Assembly: GCF_007655135.1 (NCBI RefSeq)
Contig: NC_045127.1
Span: forward strand, 1,736,001-1,800,000
Reading direction: 5' to 3'
Origin: Punica granatum
Taxonomy: Eukaryota > Streptophyta > Magnoliopsida > Myrtales > Lythraceae
DNA length: 64,000 bases
Shown piece by piece: positions 1 through 12,030 of this stretch. Numbering within the stretch: the first letter of the stretch is position 1; each line of letters begins with the position of its first letter. The notes beneath the pieces were generated by a model. It saw nothing but the letters and a program-made list of their open reading frames with translations. It was not told the DNA's origin and searched no databases. Position numbers and translations under genes: made by a program.

Positions 1-1094
1 TGATAAATTTCCTCGTATTGATAGTTTCTGACGCCTTGTGCCATAACCGGAGAAAGACGCACTTACCTAAGGGCTAAACTATAATCTTGTTTGTCACATC
101 CTAAAATTGTATATCTCAGTAGGCCAGCGGTTAGGCCCGAGAATTCCTGTCATTATGCCGAAGGTACCACATTCTGAGGGCCCGTGGCATCTTCAATAAT
201 GTGTGCCAAACATTGCAATCAAGACACGTGTGGAAATCAAAATTCACATTGTTATGATTGAGGTCGCTATGCTCATCTATGGGTAATAATTACGAGAAAA
301 CAGGACATCGATTTATAATACTCTGCCAGTTTGGTCTATATATGTGTAGCCGAGATAAGAAAAACACTGCATAATTAATCTGTCCCAATCGAAAAGCGAG
401 CACTGTGTGGTTATTGATCATTTGCGACTTAGTCCTCGAGTCATTTTAAGGATGCTGAAGATGCGGCACGTTCGCGCCAGCCGGGACTTATTGACCGGGA
501 AGGCCCACGCCCTCTCATGATAGTTGTATTTACTGTACGGCATGTAGCTCCTTCATATTCTCTTGGAACCATCCTATATCACTTTCAAATACGTGCATCC
601 CTTCGAAAAGACTCCGAACAGGCACAAATGGACATAAAACAACTCGAAAACCAAAACCCTACATACGTGCCTTATCATCTAACTTATGATTGATACCGAA
701 TGACAAATATCACTTCCATCAGTCATCAAGTTGATCACTTCGTACAAATGTATGACGAACTATATACATATACACACACACACACACACACTAAATTCCC
801 GACCTCTAGGATGTTGTGGCTTCGTATTTTGCGGTAAATTCCCGAAACTATTAATCTACGTAGTATTCTGTGAAGATAACCAGTATTTCTAAATTACGAT
901 TAGTTTTGTCACAGAAAACCGTCTCTATATATATTTATCTAAAATCCAAGGGTTGTTTAATCGGAAAAGTTTCATCGATGCTTTTATTTTCCTTTTGGTT
1001 CTCTGATTAAAGCATATGTAAATATATAAACAGACAATTCCTCTCCTCCTACTTCAATTATATCCCAAGTTTTCATCCCTTCTCAGATCGCTGG
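1..1094. other. Intergenic, no gene seen
   Basis: I see no convincing coding region in this stretch. It contains a short (CA)n microsatellite around 773-790 and AT-rich DNA with a TATA-like tract shortly before the ORF that follows. It may hold the promoter of that ORF. Confidence 0.5.
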
Positions 1095-1469
1095 ATGGAA
1101 GCTTCTTCGCATTCCTTGGCAAGAATGTCACAATCAGCGCCGCTCACCGCCCCAAACTTCAGCCCTCAGAAGGACGGCCGCGAGCTGCGACTCTCGACGG
1201 ACCGGAACTTTGCGTCCCATGGAAAGGTCATGATGCTAGTACTGATCATATCTTTCACCTCCTTCTTCCTCTTCCTGATAATTTTCCTTTACGCAAAACG
1301 CCCCAGTAATCTTTCTATCCCCAAATCTGATTCTGCTTCGGACCCGGAGGTCCACCCGACAGTCCACTTCCATGGTCCCCTCACCAGCAATTGCAATGGT
1401 TCACGCTCCGGTCACGAACTGCAACAAGAACCAGAGAAATCAGGTGAGGACACCCATCAAACAGTCTAG
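1095..1469 (+). CDS. Small single-pass membrane protein, unrecognised
   Basis: This is an intronless ORF of 124 codons starting at an ATG. It has a polar N-terminus, one strongly hydrophobic segment at about residues 45-67 that ends in FLYAKR, and a polar, Ser/Pro/Glu-rich tail. The hydrophobic segment followed by LYA(K/R) resembles the membrane segment of ATL-type RING-H2 ubiquitin ligases. However, no GLD motif and no RING cysteines or histidines follow before the stop, so a ligase function is not supported. It could be a truncated ATL relative, a small secreted or membrane protein, or a chance ORF. An upstream tract near 1055 (TTATATCC) could serve as a TATA box. Confidence 0.4.
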   Translation: MEASSHSLARMSQSAPLTAPNFSPQKDGRELRLSTDRNFASHGKVMMLVLIISFTSFFLFLIIFLYAKRPSNLSIPKSDSASDPEVHPTVHFHGPLTSNCNGSRSGHELQQEPEKSGEDTHQTV

Positions 1470-1700
1470 CTCAGCTAGCTAGCTATTTTGTACTATCAGG
1501 AATAGAGAAAGCAGGAAATGCACGCCGGCCAGTAGAGACACCACCAATGCTCGACAGCCGGAATCGGGGATTTAGAAGGGATTTGTTTGGTTAGTTGGTT
1601 TTATGTTAGTTTTGTATTATGCATGGTCTGCCTTTGATCTTGCAAACTCTAATCACAAAATAATTTCTTCATTCCTTAACTTAAATCGGTAGAAGTCAAA

Positions 1701-1731
<31 letters not shown>

Positions 1732-4027
1732 ATTGCAACACAAGTCAAATACTTAAGATCAGTCGGAAAGACTTATAAATGTCCCTAGCAGTCGGATGTC
1801 ATGATGGCAGAATAAGGGAAAGCAGGAAAAGACCACCAATGCTTGAAGAGAAGCATTGCGCGAATCACAACTTTTTTTTTTTTTAATGATGATTTATTTT
1901 GATAAAATGGATGCATGGCTTTCTAATTTCTATTTCCACCGGCAAAGTTATAGTGAAATGACACTCTTTGAAGTTATAGCTGTCAAATAGTAAAAAGTAT
2001 ACAGTAATATAATTTTCTCTATTGGATAAATAGGGCCTGCAAAAACATCTATATATACGATGGTACCAAGTTTTCCGACAATATATCAATGGTGCGCCAC
2101 ACCCCGATAAAATTCTTTCTCGGATAAGTTTTGTTGCCTTCCGTTGAACTGTCAAAAAATATATACAGAGTACATAATACAACACTCATCCGATATCTAA
2201 TTGTAACATGTACTTCCTTCTAAGACCCAAAGGGGAAGCTAAATTAGATTTGGCTACCTTGCTTTGTCTATTGGGAAGAACGAAAATCCTCTCCTTGACA
2301 GAGGTAATAACATGCCTTACAATTTGCGTAGTCTCAGTAACAGAGTTATGAAAAGTTATGGCATTTCTCTCTTGTCAGGCCGCATAAATATAAAAAGATC
2401 ACAACAGTTTCAAGATGACATCAATTTTTCTTCCTTTCAAGTTAGATCCAGTTCGCCAACTGCCTGCTCATCCCCGGCTTGCTGAGGTTACTTGACCGAA
2501 TTCCCTTGGTAAGATCCGCGAGTAAAGAGCAAATGGTCTCTGTCTTCCTCAACCACCCCGATAAAACTCAGTACCTTACTAGTTTCTGCCAAAAAGAAAA
2601 TATTATTGCCATGAGACTGCCATACAACAATATTTATCCAAGTTGTGGGTTTGGTTGGTTATAAAATTCAAGTAGGAGGAGCAAAAGATGAGGGAAAAGA
2701 AATTAACCCGACAATTCAGAGAGCCACGAATGTTGTTTGACCTACGTATATCATGATATCATAATCTTCAACGGAAGTGAGAGAGAAGAAAACCTTTCGA
2801 CGTGCCTTGCAAAAAGCCTTGCTGCCTCCCTATCTAACAACAGAACCAAATATCTTAAAAAGATGTCTCTCTTATAATATGTCATCATGATCTATAGAAA
2901 TACATATAAAGATGTAGAATACATGTGGCAGATTATAATCAGGGGCGTGTTTCAGCTTCGATCTAATAGTATATCTCGATCCGCTGATGTCATTATTAAT
3001 AGTTCACTGCAAATCTGAACTTTGAAGAACGTAAATCTAATATTCCTCTAATGCAGTAGATTTCTTGTTCCTGACTGTGGCAATCAAGATTGAACCGAGA
3101 CTTGAGCAACATTGAAGATTGTTAGATATATATGTAGGACAAACACGCAATATTACACAGAATGATATGAGTTAATTCAGACTACAATTCACAGATTAAT
3201 TTGATGATTTATATATCTATGAAATGCATATTATTATATGACACAACATATAATACATGGCACAAATATTTTTTGTAATGTAATATATAATTGTTCGAAT
3301 GGCTAGCTTGGCAACCCAACAGCACGACTCACACTGGTCACAACTGTACCTGTCCTGTCTCTGAGCACTCACCAGCTCTTAAATTCCAACAATACATATA
3401 TAATAACACTGTGTCATTACCAATGGGAAAAAAATAACTAATGGAATTCTCATTTTTAGAGATACTTTATATTTAGATTTAATAGGAAATTGGTTTTTGT
3501 CCTTTTTTTTTTTTTGAGAAATAACTAATAAAAACGATCTATTCAATGGAGACGGGAGAGAGGGAAAAGGGAAGAATTAAAAAGGGGAGAGTGGCCGTTG
3601 GAACGGCCTCAAAGGTCTTCCTGGACCTCTGTTTCTTTGGCTTTACAACTTAGAACATTCATATTAACCTCCACATTCTTCTCCCAATTTCTCTCTCTCT
3701 CTGTCTCATTTTCCTCATTTTTCCCGGAAAAGAATTTTTTTTTAAAAAAAAAGGGGAAGAGAAATCCACCATTTCCGGTCCCAACCCCCATTTGCCTGCA
3801 ATTACCATCCCCCCCACTTCCTCCATCTCTCAGGTGACATTCCCATCAATCCAAACGTTGGTAGTGTTGCAGGCCCCACCTAGTTATCTTGGAATTGTTC
3901 CGTTTGAATTCCCGATCCCGAAAGTGATGTTGTTCTTCCCCTAAGCCTATTGATTCGGGACCTTTTCGTTTTTTGTTATATGGTACGGGTTTCAGATCAT
4001 TGAATTTAACTCATTGATCATAAGACG
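1470..4027. other. Intergenic and ETO1 5' region
   Basis: AT-rich DNA with a (TA)n run near 1706-1731 and no supported gene. Two short ORFs at 2264-2664 have no recognisable domain. The pyrimidine-rich stretch at about 3600-4027 is probably promoter and 5' UTR of the following gene. A CAG/GTGACA site near 3832 and a TTTCAG near 3994 could bound a 5'-UTR intron. Confidence 0.4.
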
Positions 4028-7000
4028 ATGCAACACAACCTGTTTGCGACGATGCGTAGCTTGAAGATGGTAGACGGATGCAAAGGCCCTCAAATCTACA
4101 CCCTCAACTCCGAGCCTACCTCCGGCAGTGGCAGCAGTGTCAGGGAGAAGCTCTTCCACCACCTCCAGGACCACCTGAAGGCCAACTCCATCCGGGTGAA
4201 ATCTAGCCGGAACTATGATCCGCCATCCAACCAAGCACGGCATTTGTTGGCCGAGACTTTGCTCTCCTATGGCCTCCCTGGCACTGAAAACCTCGAGCCC
4301 GAGATAGAGTCGTGCCTCAAATCTGTTGATTTTGTTGAGACTCTTGCAGCTGCCTCCCGCCATGTGGAGAGCTGCCCTCCATCTGAAAAGTCGGGTGCAT
4401 ATCTCGAGCAATGTGCTTTCTTTATGGGGTTCCCTGATCCGAAAATGTTCCGGCGGAGCCTTCGATCCGCTCGACAACATGCCATTGATGTTCACACGAA
4501 GGTTATGCTCTCGTCATGGTTACGGTTCGAACGGAGAGAGGATGAGCTCATCGGGACATCATCCATGGATTGCTGTGGCCGAAACATTGAGTGCCCTAGG
4601 GCTAACTTAGTGCACGGCTACAATCCGGAAACGGCTTATGATTCTTGCATGTGCTCCCGACCTCCTAGGGGTGATGAGGACATCTTGATGGAGGATGCGG
4701 AATGCTCAACTTCCGATGATGATAGCGACATGTCGTTTTGTATTGGCGATGATGAGGTGAGATGCATTAGGTACAAAATGGCGTCGCTCTCTGGACCATT
4801 TAAGACAATGTTGTATGGAGATTTCAGGGAGTCCCGAAGGGAGAAGATTAATTTTTCACATAATGGGGTCTCGGTGGATGCAATGAAAGCGGCCGAGATA
4901 TATAGTCGGACAAGAAGGTTAACCTCATTCGATCCTCCCCTCGTCCTAGAGCTCCTCTCTTTCGCAAACAAGTTTTGTTGTGAGGAGATGAAATGCGCTT
5001 GTGATTCCTATCTGGCTTCTCTGGTGGACAACCTTGACAATGCCTTGATATTGGTCGAGTACGGGCTAGAAGAGACCGGATATCTTCTAGTGGCAGCATG
5101 CTTGCAGGTTGTATTGAGGGAGCTGCCTAGTTCGACGCAGAACCCGAACGTGATGAGGTTGTTCTGTAGTCCAGAGAGGAGGGAGAGGTTGGCTCTCGTA
5201 GGACATTCCTCCTTCGCATTGTACTATCTCTTAAGTCATATTGCTATGGAGAATGACATGAAATCTAACATGACTGTCATGCTCCTAGAGAGGCTAATCG
5301 AGTGTGCAGGCGATCCGTGGCAAAAGCAGCTCGCTTATCACCAGCTCGGGGTGGTGATGCTCGAAAGGAAGGAGTACAAGGATGCGCAGAATTGGTTTGA
5401 GGCAGCGGTCGAGGCCGGGCATCTCTATTCATTAGTGGGCGTCGCAAGGACCAAGTACAAGCGAGGGCACAAATACTCAGCCTACAAGTTGATGAACACT
5501 CTCATTTCTGATCACACGCCAACAGGGTGGATGTATCAGGAGAGATCATTGTATTGCCTCGGGCACGAGAAGATGATGGATTTGGATATGGCTACCGACT
5601 TAGACCCAACCCTTACTTACCCATACAAGTATCGGGCCGTCCTGATGCTAGAGGAGAATAAGCTTGGGGCTGCTATCTCGGAGATCAACAAGATAATTGG
5701 CTTCAAGGTTTCCCCCGATTGCCTTGAGTTGCGTGCCTGGTTCTTGATTGCCCTTGAGGACTACGATGGGGCCTTGAGGGATGTGCGCGCTCTGCTATCA
5801 CTGGAACCAAACTACATGATGTTCCACGGGAAAATTCACGGGGAACAACTGGTTGAGCTTCTCCAGCCTCACGCACAGCAATGGAGCCAGGCTGATTGCT
5901 GGATGCAGCTCTATGACCGATGGTCAAGTGTTGATGATATCGGCTCGCTGGCGGTGGTGCACCACATGCTGGAAAAAGATCCTGGAAAGAGTCTGTTACG
6001 GTTTAGACAATCGCTCCTACTTTTACGGTGAGTTATATGGATGAATCTGACACACAAATTTACTTTTACATTGTGACAATAATGTGTTCCGTGTAATTTT
6101 CATGATATTGTTCCATTCAGGTTAAATTGTCAGAAAACAGCAATGCATAGCTTGCGGTTAGCTAGAAACTACTCAAACTTTGCACACGAACGGCTTGTCT
6201 ATGAAGGCTGGATCCTATACGATACCGGTCACCGCGAGGAAGCCCTGGCCAAGGCTGAGGAATCGATCTCCATCAAGAGATCATTTGAAGCCTACTTCCT
6301 CAAGGCGTACATTCTGTCGGACTCAGCTTATGATTCGGATTCAGAGGTTTCATCTTCAAGCGTTATCCAATTGCTGGAGGAGGCCCTTAGGTGCCCTTCT
6401 GATGGCCTTCGAAAGGGACAAGTAAGTGCTTAACTTGTCTATTAATTGCCTTGGCAGAGAAGGGTCTGAACTTAGAAGGGGAACAAACTCCAGGGGCAAA
6501 TTAAGATTTTAACAAAGTTTAAGGCAGGTTCTCATATTTTTTTCGAATTTCAGGCTCTGAACAATCTCGGGAGTATATATGTAGACTGTGAGAAACTAGA
6601 CAAAGCGGCCGATTGTTACATGAATGCTCTCAACATCAAACACACCCGGGCCCACCAAGGTTTGGCTCGAGTTTACCACCTGAAAAATCAAACCAAGGCC
6701 GCTTACGATGAGATGACCAAGCTAATCGAGAAAGCTCAGAACAATGCATCCGCATACGAGAAGCGTTCCGAGTACTGTGACCGGGACATGGCAAAGAGCG
6801 ACCTCAGCATCGCAACTCAGTTGGATCCTCTCAGGACTTACCCTTATAGATACAGGGCAGCAGGTAAATTAAATTAAATTCGACTTGCCTTGTCATCCCG
6901 TGCTATTAGCTACCAAGATGACCTATTAACGTTTTGGGCGTTCTCGTACAGTTCTAATGGACGACCACAAAGAAGCTGAGGCGATCACCGAACTGTCGAG

Positions 7001-7193
7001 AGCGATAGCTTTCAAGCCCGACCTGCAGTTACTGCATCTCCGAGCAGCATTTTACGATTCAATAGGCGACCTCGCGTCCACTATTAGAGATTGCGAGGCG
7101 GCGCTGTGCATGGAGCCTGGGCATGCCGAGACGCTCAAGCTGCGTAGTAAATCCCAAGAACGGCTCAAAGAACGACAAACGAGGGAAAGTTAG
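4028..7193 (+). CDS. ETO1: ETO1-type BTB/TPR protein (ACC synthase regulator)
   Basis: Exons are 4028-6027, 6121-6421, 6554-6863 and 6952-7193, giving 950 residues; all introns are GT-AG and the phases join cleanly. Arabidopsis ETO1 is about the same length. The N-terminus MQHNLFATMRSLK matches ETO1 rather than the EOL paralogues as I recall them. A BTB domain lies at about residues 235-335 (EVRCIRYKMASLSGPFK), and TPR-like helical repeats fill about 430-945. In the known family, the BTB domain binds a CUL3 E3 ligase and the TPR region binds type-2 ACC synthases, sending them for degradation and limiting ethylene synthesis in the cytosol. The C-terminal region (GWILYDTGHREEALAKAEES) is strongly conserved. 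No damage is visible. Paralogue assignment rests on the N-terminus. Confidence 0.93.
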
Positions 7194-8540
7194 GGCATCC
7201 CAGCTAATTGTGAAAATATGTCCTGTATCTTTCTATATTGGGCAAATTCCTTTTTTTTTTTTTTTTTTATCCTGCCTAATGTATATTTAATGGCTCCAGG
7301 AGAGGCATATGATAGGACAACAAATTCAGTCAAATATGTTCTATACGGTTTCCACCTCTAGAAATCATTACTAATATGTCCTTTGAGAGGCGAGGACTGC
7401 AAAGAGGGTTTATAAAAGGAAGAGTTGACACATAGCATGTACATATGTCTCTTTGGATTGTATTTAGTGGGTACCATTCAATCACTATACTGTCCGACAG
7501 ATAATCCCGGCATTTGTAGAACGTATAGAATGAGAGAAAATTCAAAGAAAAAATGGTTTGGGGTCACATGGAAGATTCACAATGAACAAGCATTTGTAAG
7601 ACGTGAAGTATTGCTGAATTTGATTTCATGAAATCTTAGCATTAAGTATTTCTTCATTTCGTTGACCTATGTGAAATAAGCTACACTGATGTTTCTATTT
7701 TCTTTGATAAAATAATGACGAGACTCTACCGAAAAAAAATAACGATGGGATCTCTATTTTAATATAGCGCAATTGTAAATTATAATAAGATGGGGTGCAA
7801 ATGAGTAAACCGCTTTTCATATGGGCGATTTTACCTATAGTACAGGAATCCGTAATATATTAGAAGTATTTCATTAATAGACTGAAAACGTATTGTGGTT
7901 TGAAAACGAAAAAGTGTAATAATATATCCGCTTGTAAGATATCCGTTCGATTCTAGATAGTAGGACTATCTATATCTCTTTATTAGATATAGTGACGAAC
8001 TATGAAAAAAATGCATCGTGGTTCCACCAGGGAAAAAGTCAGTCCAGATGTATTTTTTATTTCCAAAAACACATGGTCGAAACTATAATATAGGATGTTA
8101 GAATGAAATTGTGAAGCCCGTCGGCCCATTACCCCATAATATGGGCCATAAGAAGCCCATCAGCCCACTTACCAAAAGGATGGCCCAATAAATAAACCTG
8201 GAAATTAGTGGACCGAAGCGCCTTCCACAGCGCACACGGGGGTCTCGCACGTGGGAGATTTCAAATTTTAGGGTTTTTCGGGCAACGATCGCGGGCAGCC
8301 ACGGGCAGGGAGAAGAGCGTGACCGTAGGGCTCAGGCAGGTTTCTTCATTTATATTTCACACTCCCACCCGTTGTCGTCTTCTGCTCCTCCCGCTTCTTG
8401 TTCCCATTCGAAAACACGCAGAGCGATTTCCAGCGGCCTGCGGCGATTTCGTATAATCGATCTATACATACACAATCTCCGTATACTGTAATAATCCCTT
8501 TCTCAATCAATCCCTTCATCTCTCTCTCTTCCTCTCTCCC
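7194..8540. other. Intergenic; promoter of importin beta gene
   Basis: Contains a poly-T tract near 7251-7269 just after ETO1, then AT-rich sequence without a supported gene. From about 8200 the sequence becomes GC-richer with CT-rich tracts (8510-8540), typical of a housekeeping promoter and 5' UTR for the gene downstream. Confidence 0.45.
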
Positions 8541-9344
8541 TGGCGTGCGCTTTGCCTCGCGTAGGCAGTAAGTCAAGGTCGTTTCAGCGGGAGTGAGCTT
8601 TCAGTGGAGTGGAGGGAGGGCGCCGCAGAGGAACCCTAGCTCGGGGTTTGGAGTGTCCATCGGCTGGTTCGGCTGCGAGGTACGATTCAACACCAATCAG
8701 TGTTCATATCGCGGATTCGTTGATTTCTCGGGTAGATGTTCCTGTTGTGCTGCGTGGCAATCCGTTCTAGGGTTTATCATTTTGGTGTCGCCTGAAATAG
8801 GAGTCGTGTTTTGATTTTGGATGTCGAGTGTGGGAAGCCTTTTGAAATGCTTGAATCGAGGCTTGCTTGTTGTCTTATGGAGCCTTAAGCGATGAAGTGG
8901 ATGGAGGTTTAAACATCTATGGGTTTAAGCTAGATTATTATTCAATTTGTTGGAATTGGTCCGTACTCCTGCTCGAGGTTGCCCATCCGAGGCTAATGTA
9001 AGTTCAGTAAGAAGGGATCGAACCGGTAGTAGCATAATCGATATATGCATGAAACTATTTGCTATTGCACTTGACAATTTTTCATCGTTTTGTATTTTGT
9101 TTGTGTGCTTGAAGAGCTGTTAGCTTTTTAGCTGGATGCAATCAATTTTACTTGAAGCATATGATGCAACTTGACATATTATAATAACCTGTAGAAAGTA
9201 ATTGTAGTATAATGGATGATTTAGAACTTCTGGTGCATCTCGCAGTTTTTTTTTTCTTTTTTCTTTTTTTTTTTGCATTTTTAATTGTTTATGTTGTTTT
9301 CCTGTAATCATCCACTGAGATTTTCTATTTTAGGTTGCAAAGAA

Positions 9345-12030
9345 ATGGCTATGGAGATCACTCAGATTCTGCTATCTGCTCAAGCACTTGATGCAAGAGT
9401 CAGAACTGAAGCTGAGGCTAGCCTTAGGCAGTTCCAGGAGCAGAACCTGCCTGCTTTTCTTCTGTCCTTGTCTTTTGAGCTGGCAAACAATGACAAACCT
9501 ATTGAATCTCGCCGGTTGGCTGGTATTATTCTTAAGAATTCCTTAGATGCAAAGGATGCTGCCAGGAAAAACTTGCTTGTTCAACAGTGGGTTGGAATCG
9601 AGATTTCCGTTAAGTCTCAAATCAAGGAATTGCTTTTGAGGACCCTTGGCTCATCTGCTCATGAGGCATGGCATACTTCTGCACAAGTGATTGCAAAAGT
9701 TGCTTCCATTGAGATCCCGCAGAAGCAATGGCCTGAACTAATTGGGGCATTGCTCAACAACATGACACAGCGAGATCAGCCTGCATCCCTCAAGCAGGCA
9801 ACACTGGAAACTCTTGGATATGTATGCGAGGAGATATCACACCAGGATCTGGCGCAAGATGAAGTGAACACTGTTCTCACTGCGGTGGTTCAAGGTATGA
9901 ACCTTGCTGAGCATAGCCCTGAAGTTCGACTTGCAGCAACAAGGGCACTTTGTAATGCTCTGGCATTTGCTCAGACAAACTTTGATAATGAGATGGAGCG
10001 CAACTATATAATGAAAGTGGTCTGTGAAACTGCCATGTCCAAGGAGGCGGAGATCAGGCAAGCAGCTTTTGAATGTCTTGTTTCCATAGCATCATTATAC
10101 TATGAGCTGCTGGAACCTTATATGCAGACCCTCTTTGAACTGACATCAAACGCTGTGAAGGGAGATGAAGAGGCAGTGGCCCTCCAAGCAATTGAGTTTT
10201 GGAGTTCCATTTGTGATGAAGAGATAGAACTTCAGGATTATGAGTCTCCTGAGGTTGGGGAATCTGGCGCCCCTCATTCATGCTTCATAGAGAAGGCTCT
10301 GTCAGTTTTGGTTCCTATGTTGCTGGAAACTCTGTTGAAGCAGGAAGAAGATCAAGACCAGGATGATACTGTCTGGAATTTATCCATGGCAGGTGGGACC
10401 TGTCTGGGTCTTGTTGCTAGGACCGTTGGAGATGCCATTCTGCCTCTTGTAATGCCCTTTGTTGAGGAGAACATAAAAAAGCCTGACTGGCATTGTCGTG
10501 AAGCTGCCACTTATGCATTTGGTTCTGTTCTTGAAGGCCCCACTGCTGAGAAGCTCTCTCCTCTGGTCAATGCAGGCTTGGATTTTCTCCTTAGTCTCAT
10601 GAAGGATGAAAATAGCCATGTTCGGGACACGACTGCATGGACCCTTAGCCGTGTTTTTGAGTTATTGGATATTATATCTTCTGAGAATCTTCAGAAGGTG
10701 GTCATAGTATTGCTGGAGAGTATAAGGGATGCTTCCCACATTGCAGAGAAGGTATGTGGAGCAATCTATTTCCTCGCCCAGGGGTTTGAAGATTCTGAAA
10801 GCAGTTCTCTTCTCTCACCTTACTTGATGGACATGATCACTGGTCTTCTTAATACTGCTGATCGCACGGATAGCAGTGACTCCAAGTTGAGGTCATCTGC
10901 TTATGAGACCATAAACGAGGTGGTCAGGTGCTCCAATCTTGCGGAGTCATCTCAAATCATAGTCCAGCTGCTTCCTGTGATCATGAATAAGTTGCAGCAG
11001 ACCTTGGAGCTCCAGATCATGAAATCCGATGACAGAGAAAAGCAGGGTGATCTGCAAGCATCTCTTTGCGGAGTTCTTCAGGTCATCATCCAGAAACTTA
11101 GCAGTACCGATGAGACAAGACCTGCAGTAGTTCAGTTTGCTGATCAGATCATGGCACTGTTTCTCAGTGTGTTTGCTTGCCATAGCTCTACTGTCCATGA
11201 GGAAGCAATGCTCGCAATTGGTGCTCTTGCTTATGCTACTGGTGCGGAATTTTTGAAATATATGCCTGAGTTCAGCAAGTACCTGCAGATGGGTTTGCAG
11301 AATTTTGAGGAGTACCAGGTCTGTTCCATCACAGTGGGGGTTGTCGGAGACATTTGCCGAGCTTTGGATGATAAGATCTTGCCCTTCTGTGATGGTATCA
11401 TGGAACTTCTTCTCAAAGATCTCCAGAGCGACATGCTCCATCAATCTGTGAAGCCAGCGATATTCTCTTGCTTTGGAGATATTGCTCTTGCAATAGGGGA
11501 GCAATTCGAGAAGTATGTCCATCATGCGCTGCCCATGATGCAACAAGCGGCTGAGATTTGTGCCCAGATCGACCCAAGCGATGAGGAGCTGATGGAATAT
11601 GGGTACCAGCTCAAGCGTAGCATTTTCGAAGCATACTCAGGAATCCTCCAAGGGTTCAAGGATACTAAGTCTGAGCTCATGTTGCCCTATGCTTCTCATC
11701 TCTTGCAGTTTATCGAGCTGGTCTGCAATGACAAGCAGAGGTAATTGCTCATTCATTCATTCTACCTAAGTTCTCTTCTCTGCCCTTGGTAATTTAACTG
11801 AATCATAATATCTATTTTTCACATTTCATAGGGATGAGAGCGTGACGAAGGCTACAGTTGCCGTGATGGGCGACCTTGCCGATGCCCTAGGCTCAAATAC
11901 AAAGTTGTTGTTCAGGGACTGCGTGTTCTACATTGATTTCTTGGGGGAGTGTCTTCAGTCAGACGATGAGCAACTCAAGGAGACGGCAACTTGGACCCAA
12001 GGAATGATTGGGCGGGTCATGGTCTCATGA
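9345..12030 (+). CDS. KPNB1: Importin subunit beta-1
   Basis: Coding exons are 9345-11740 and 11832-12030 (864 residues), joined in phase by a GT-AG intron. A non-coding first exon probably ends at 8679 (GCGAG/GTACGA), and its intron runs to the TTTTAG acceptor at 9333, twelve bases before the ATG. The open frame extends upstream of 9345 but only into the intron. The N-terminal importin-beta domain is visible at about residues 15-95 (RRLAGIILKNSLDAKD), followed by HEAT repeats to the end. The last residues (KETATWTQGMIGRVMVS) fit plant KPNB1. Role from the family: carries NLS cargo, usually with importin alpha, through nuclear pores and releases it on RanGTP binding. Length fits the family (about 870). 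Confidence 0.94.

Noticed and set aside
3992..4495. 167-codon minus-strand ORF over the ETO1 start
   Set aside because: Overlaps the conserved ETO1 N-terminus in antisense; no domain.
10947..11546. 199-codon minus-strand ORF opposite importin beta
   Set aside because: It lies wholly within the well-supported importin coding region and shows no domain.
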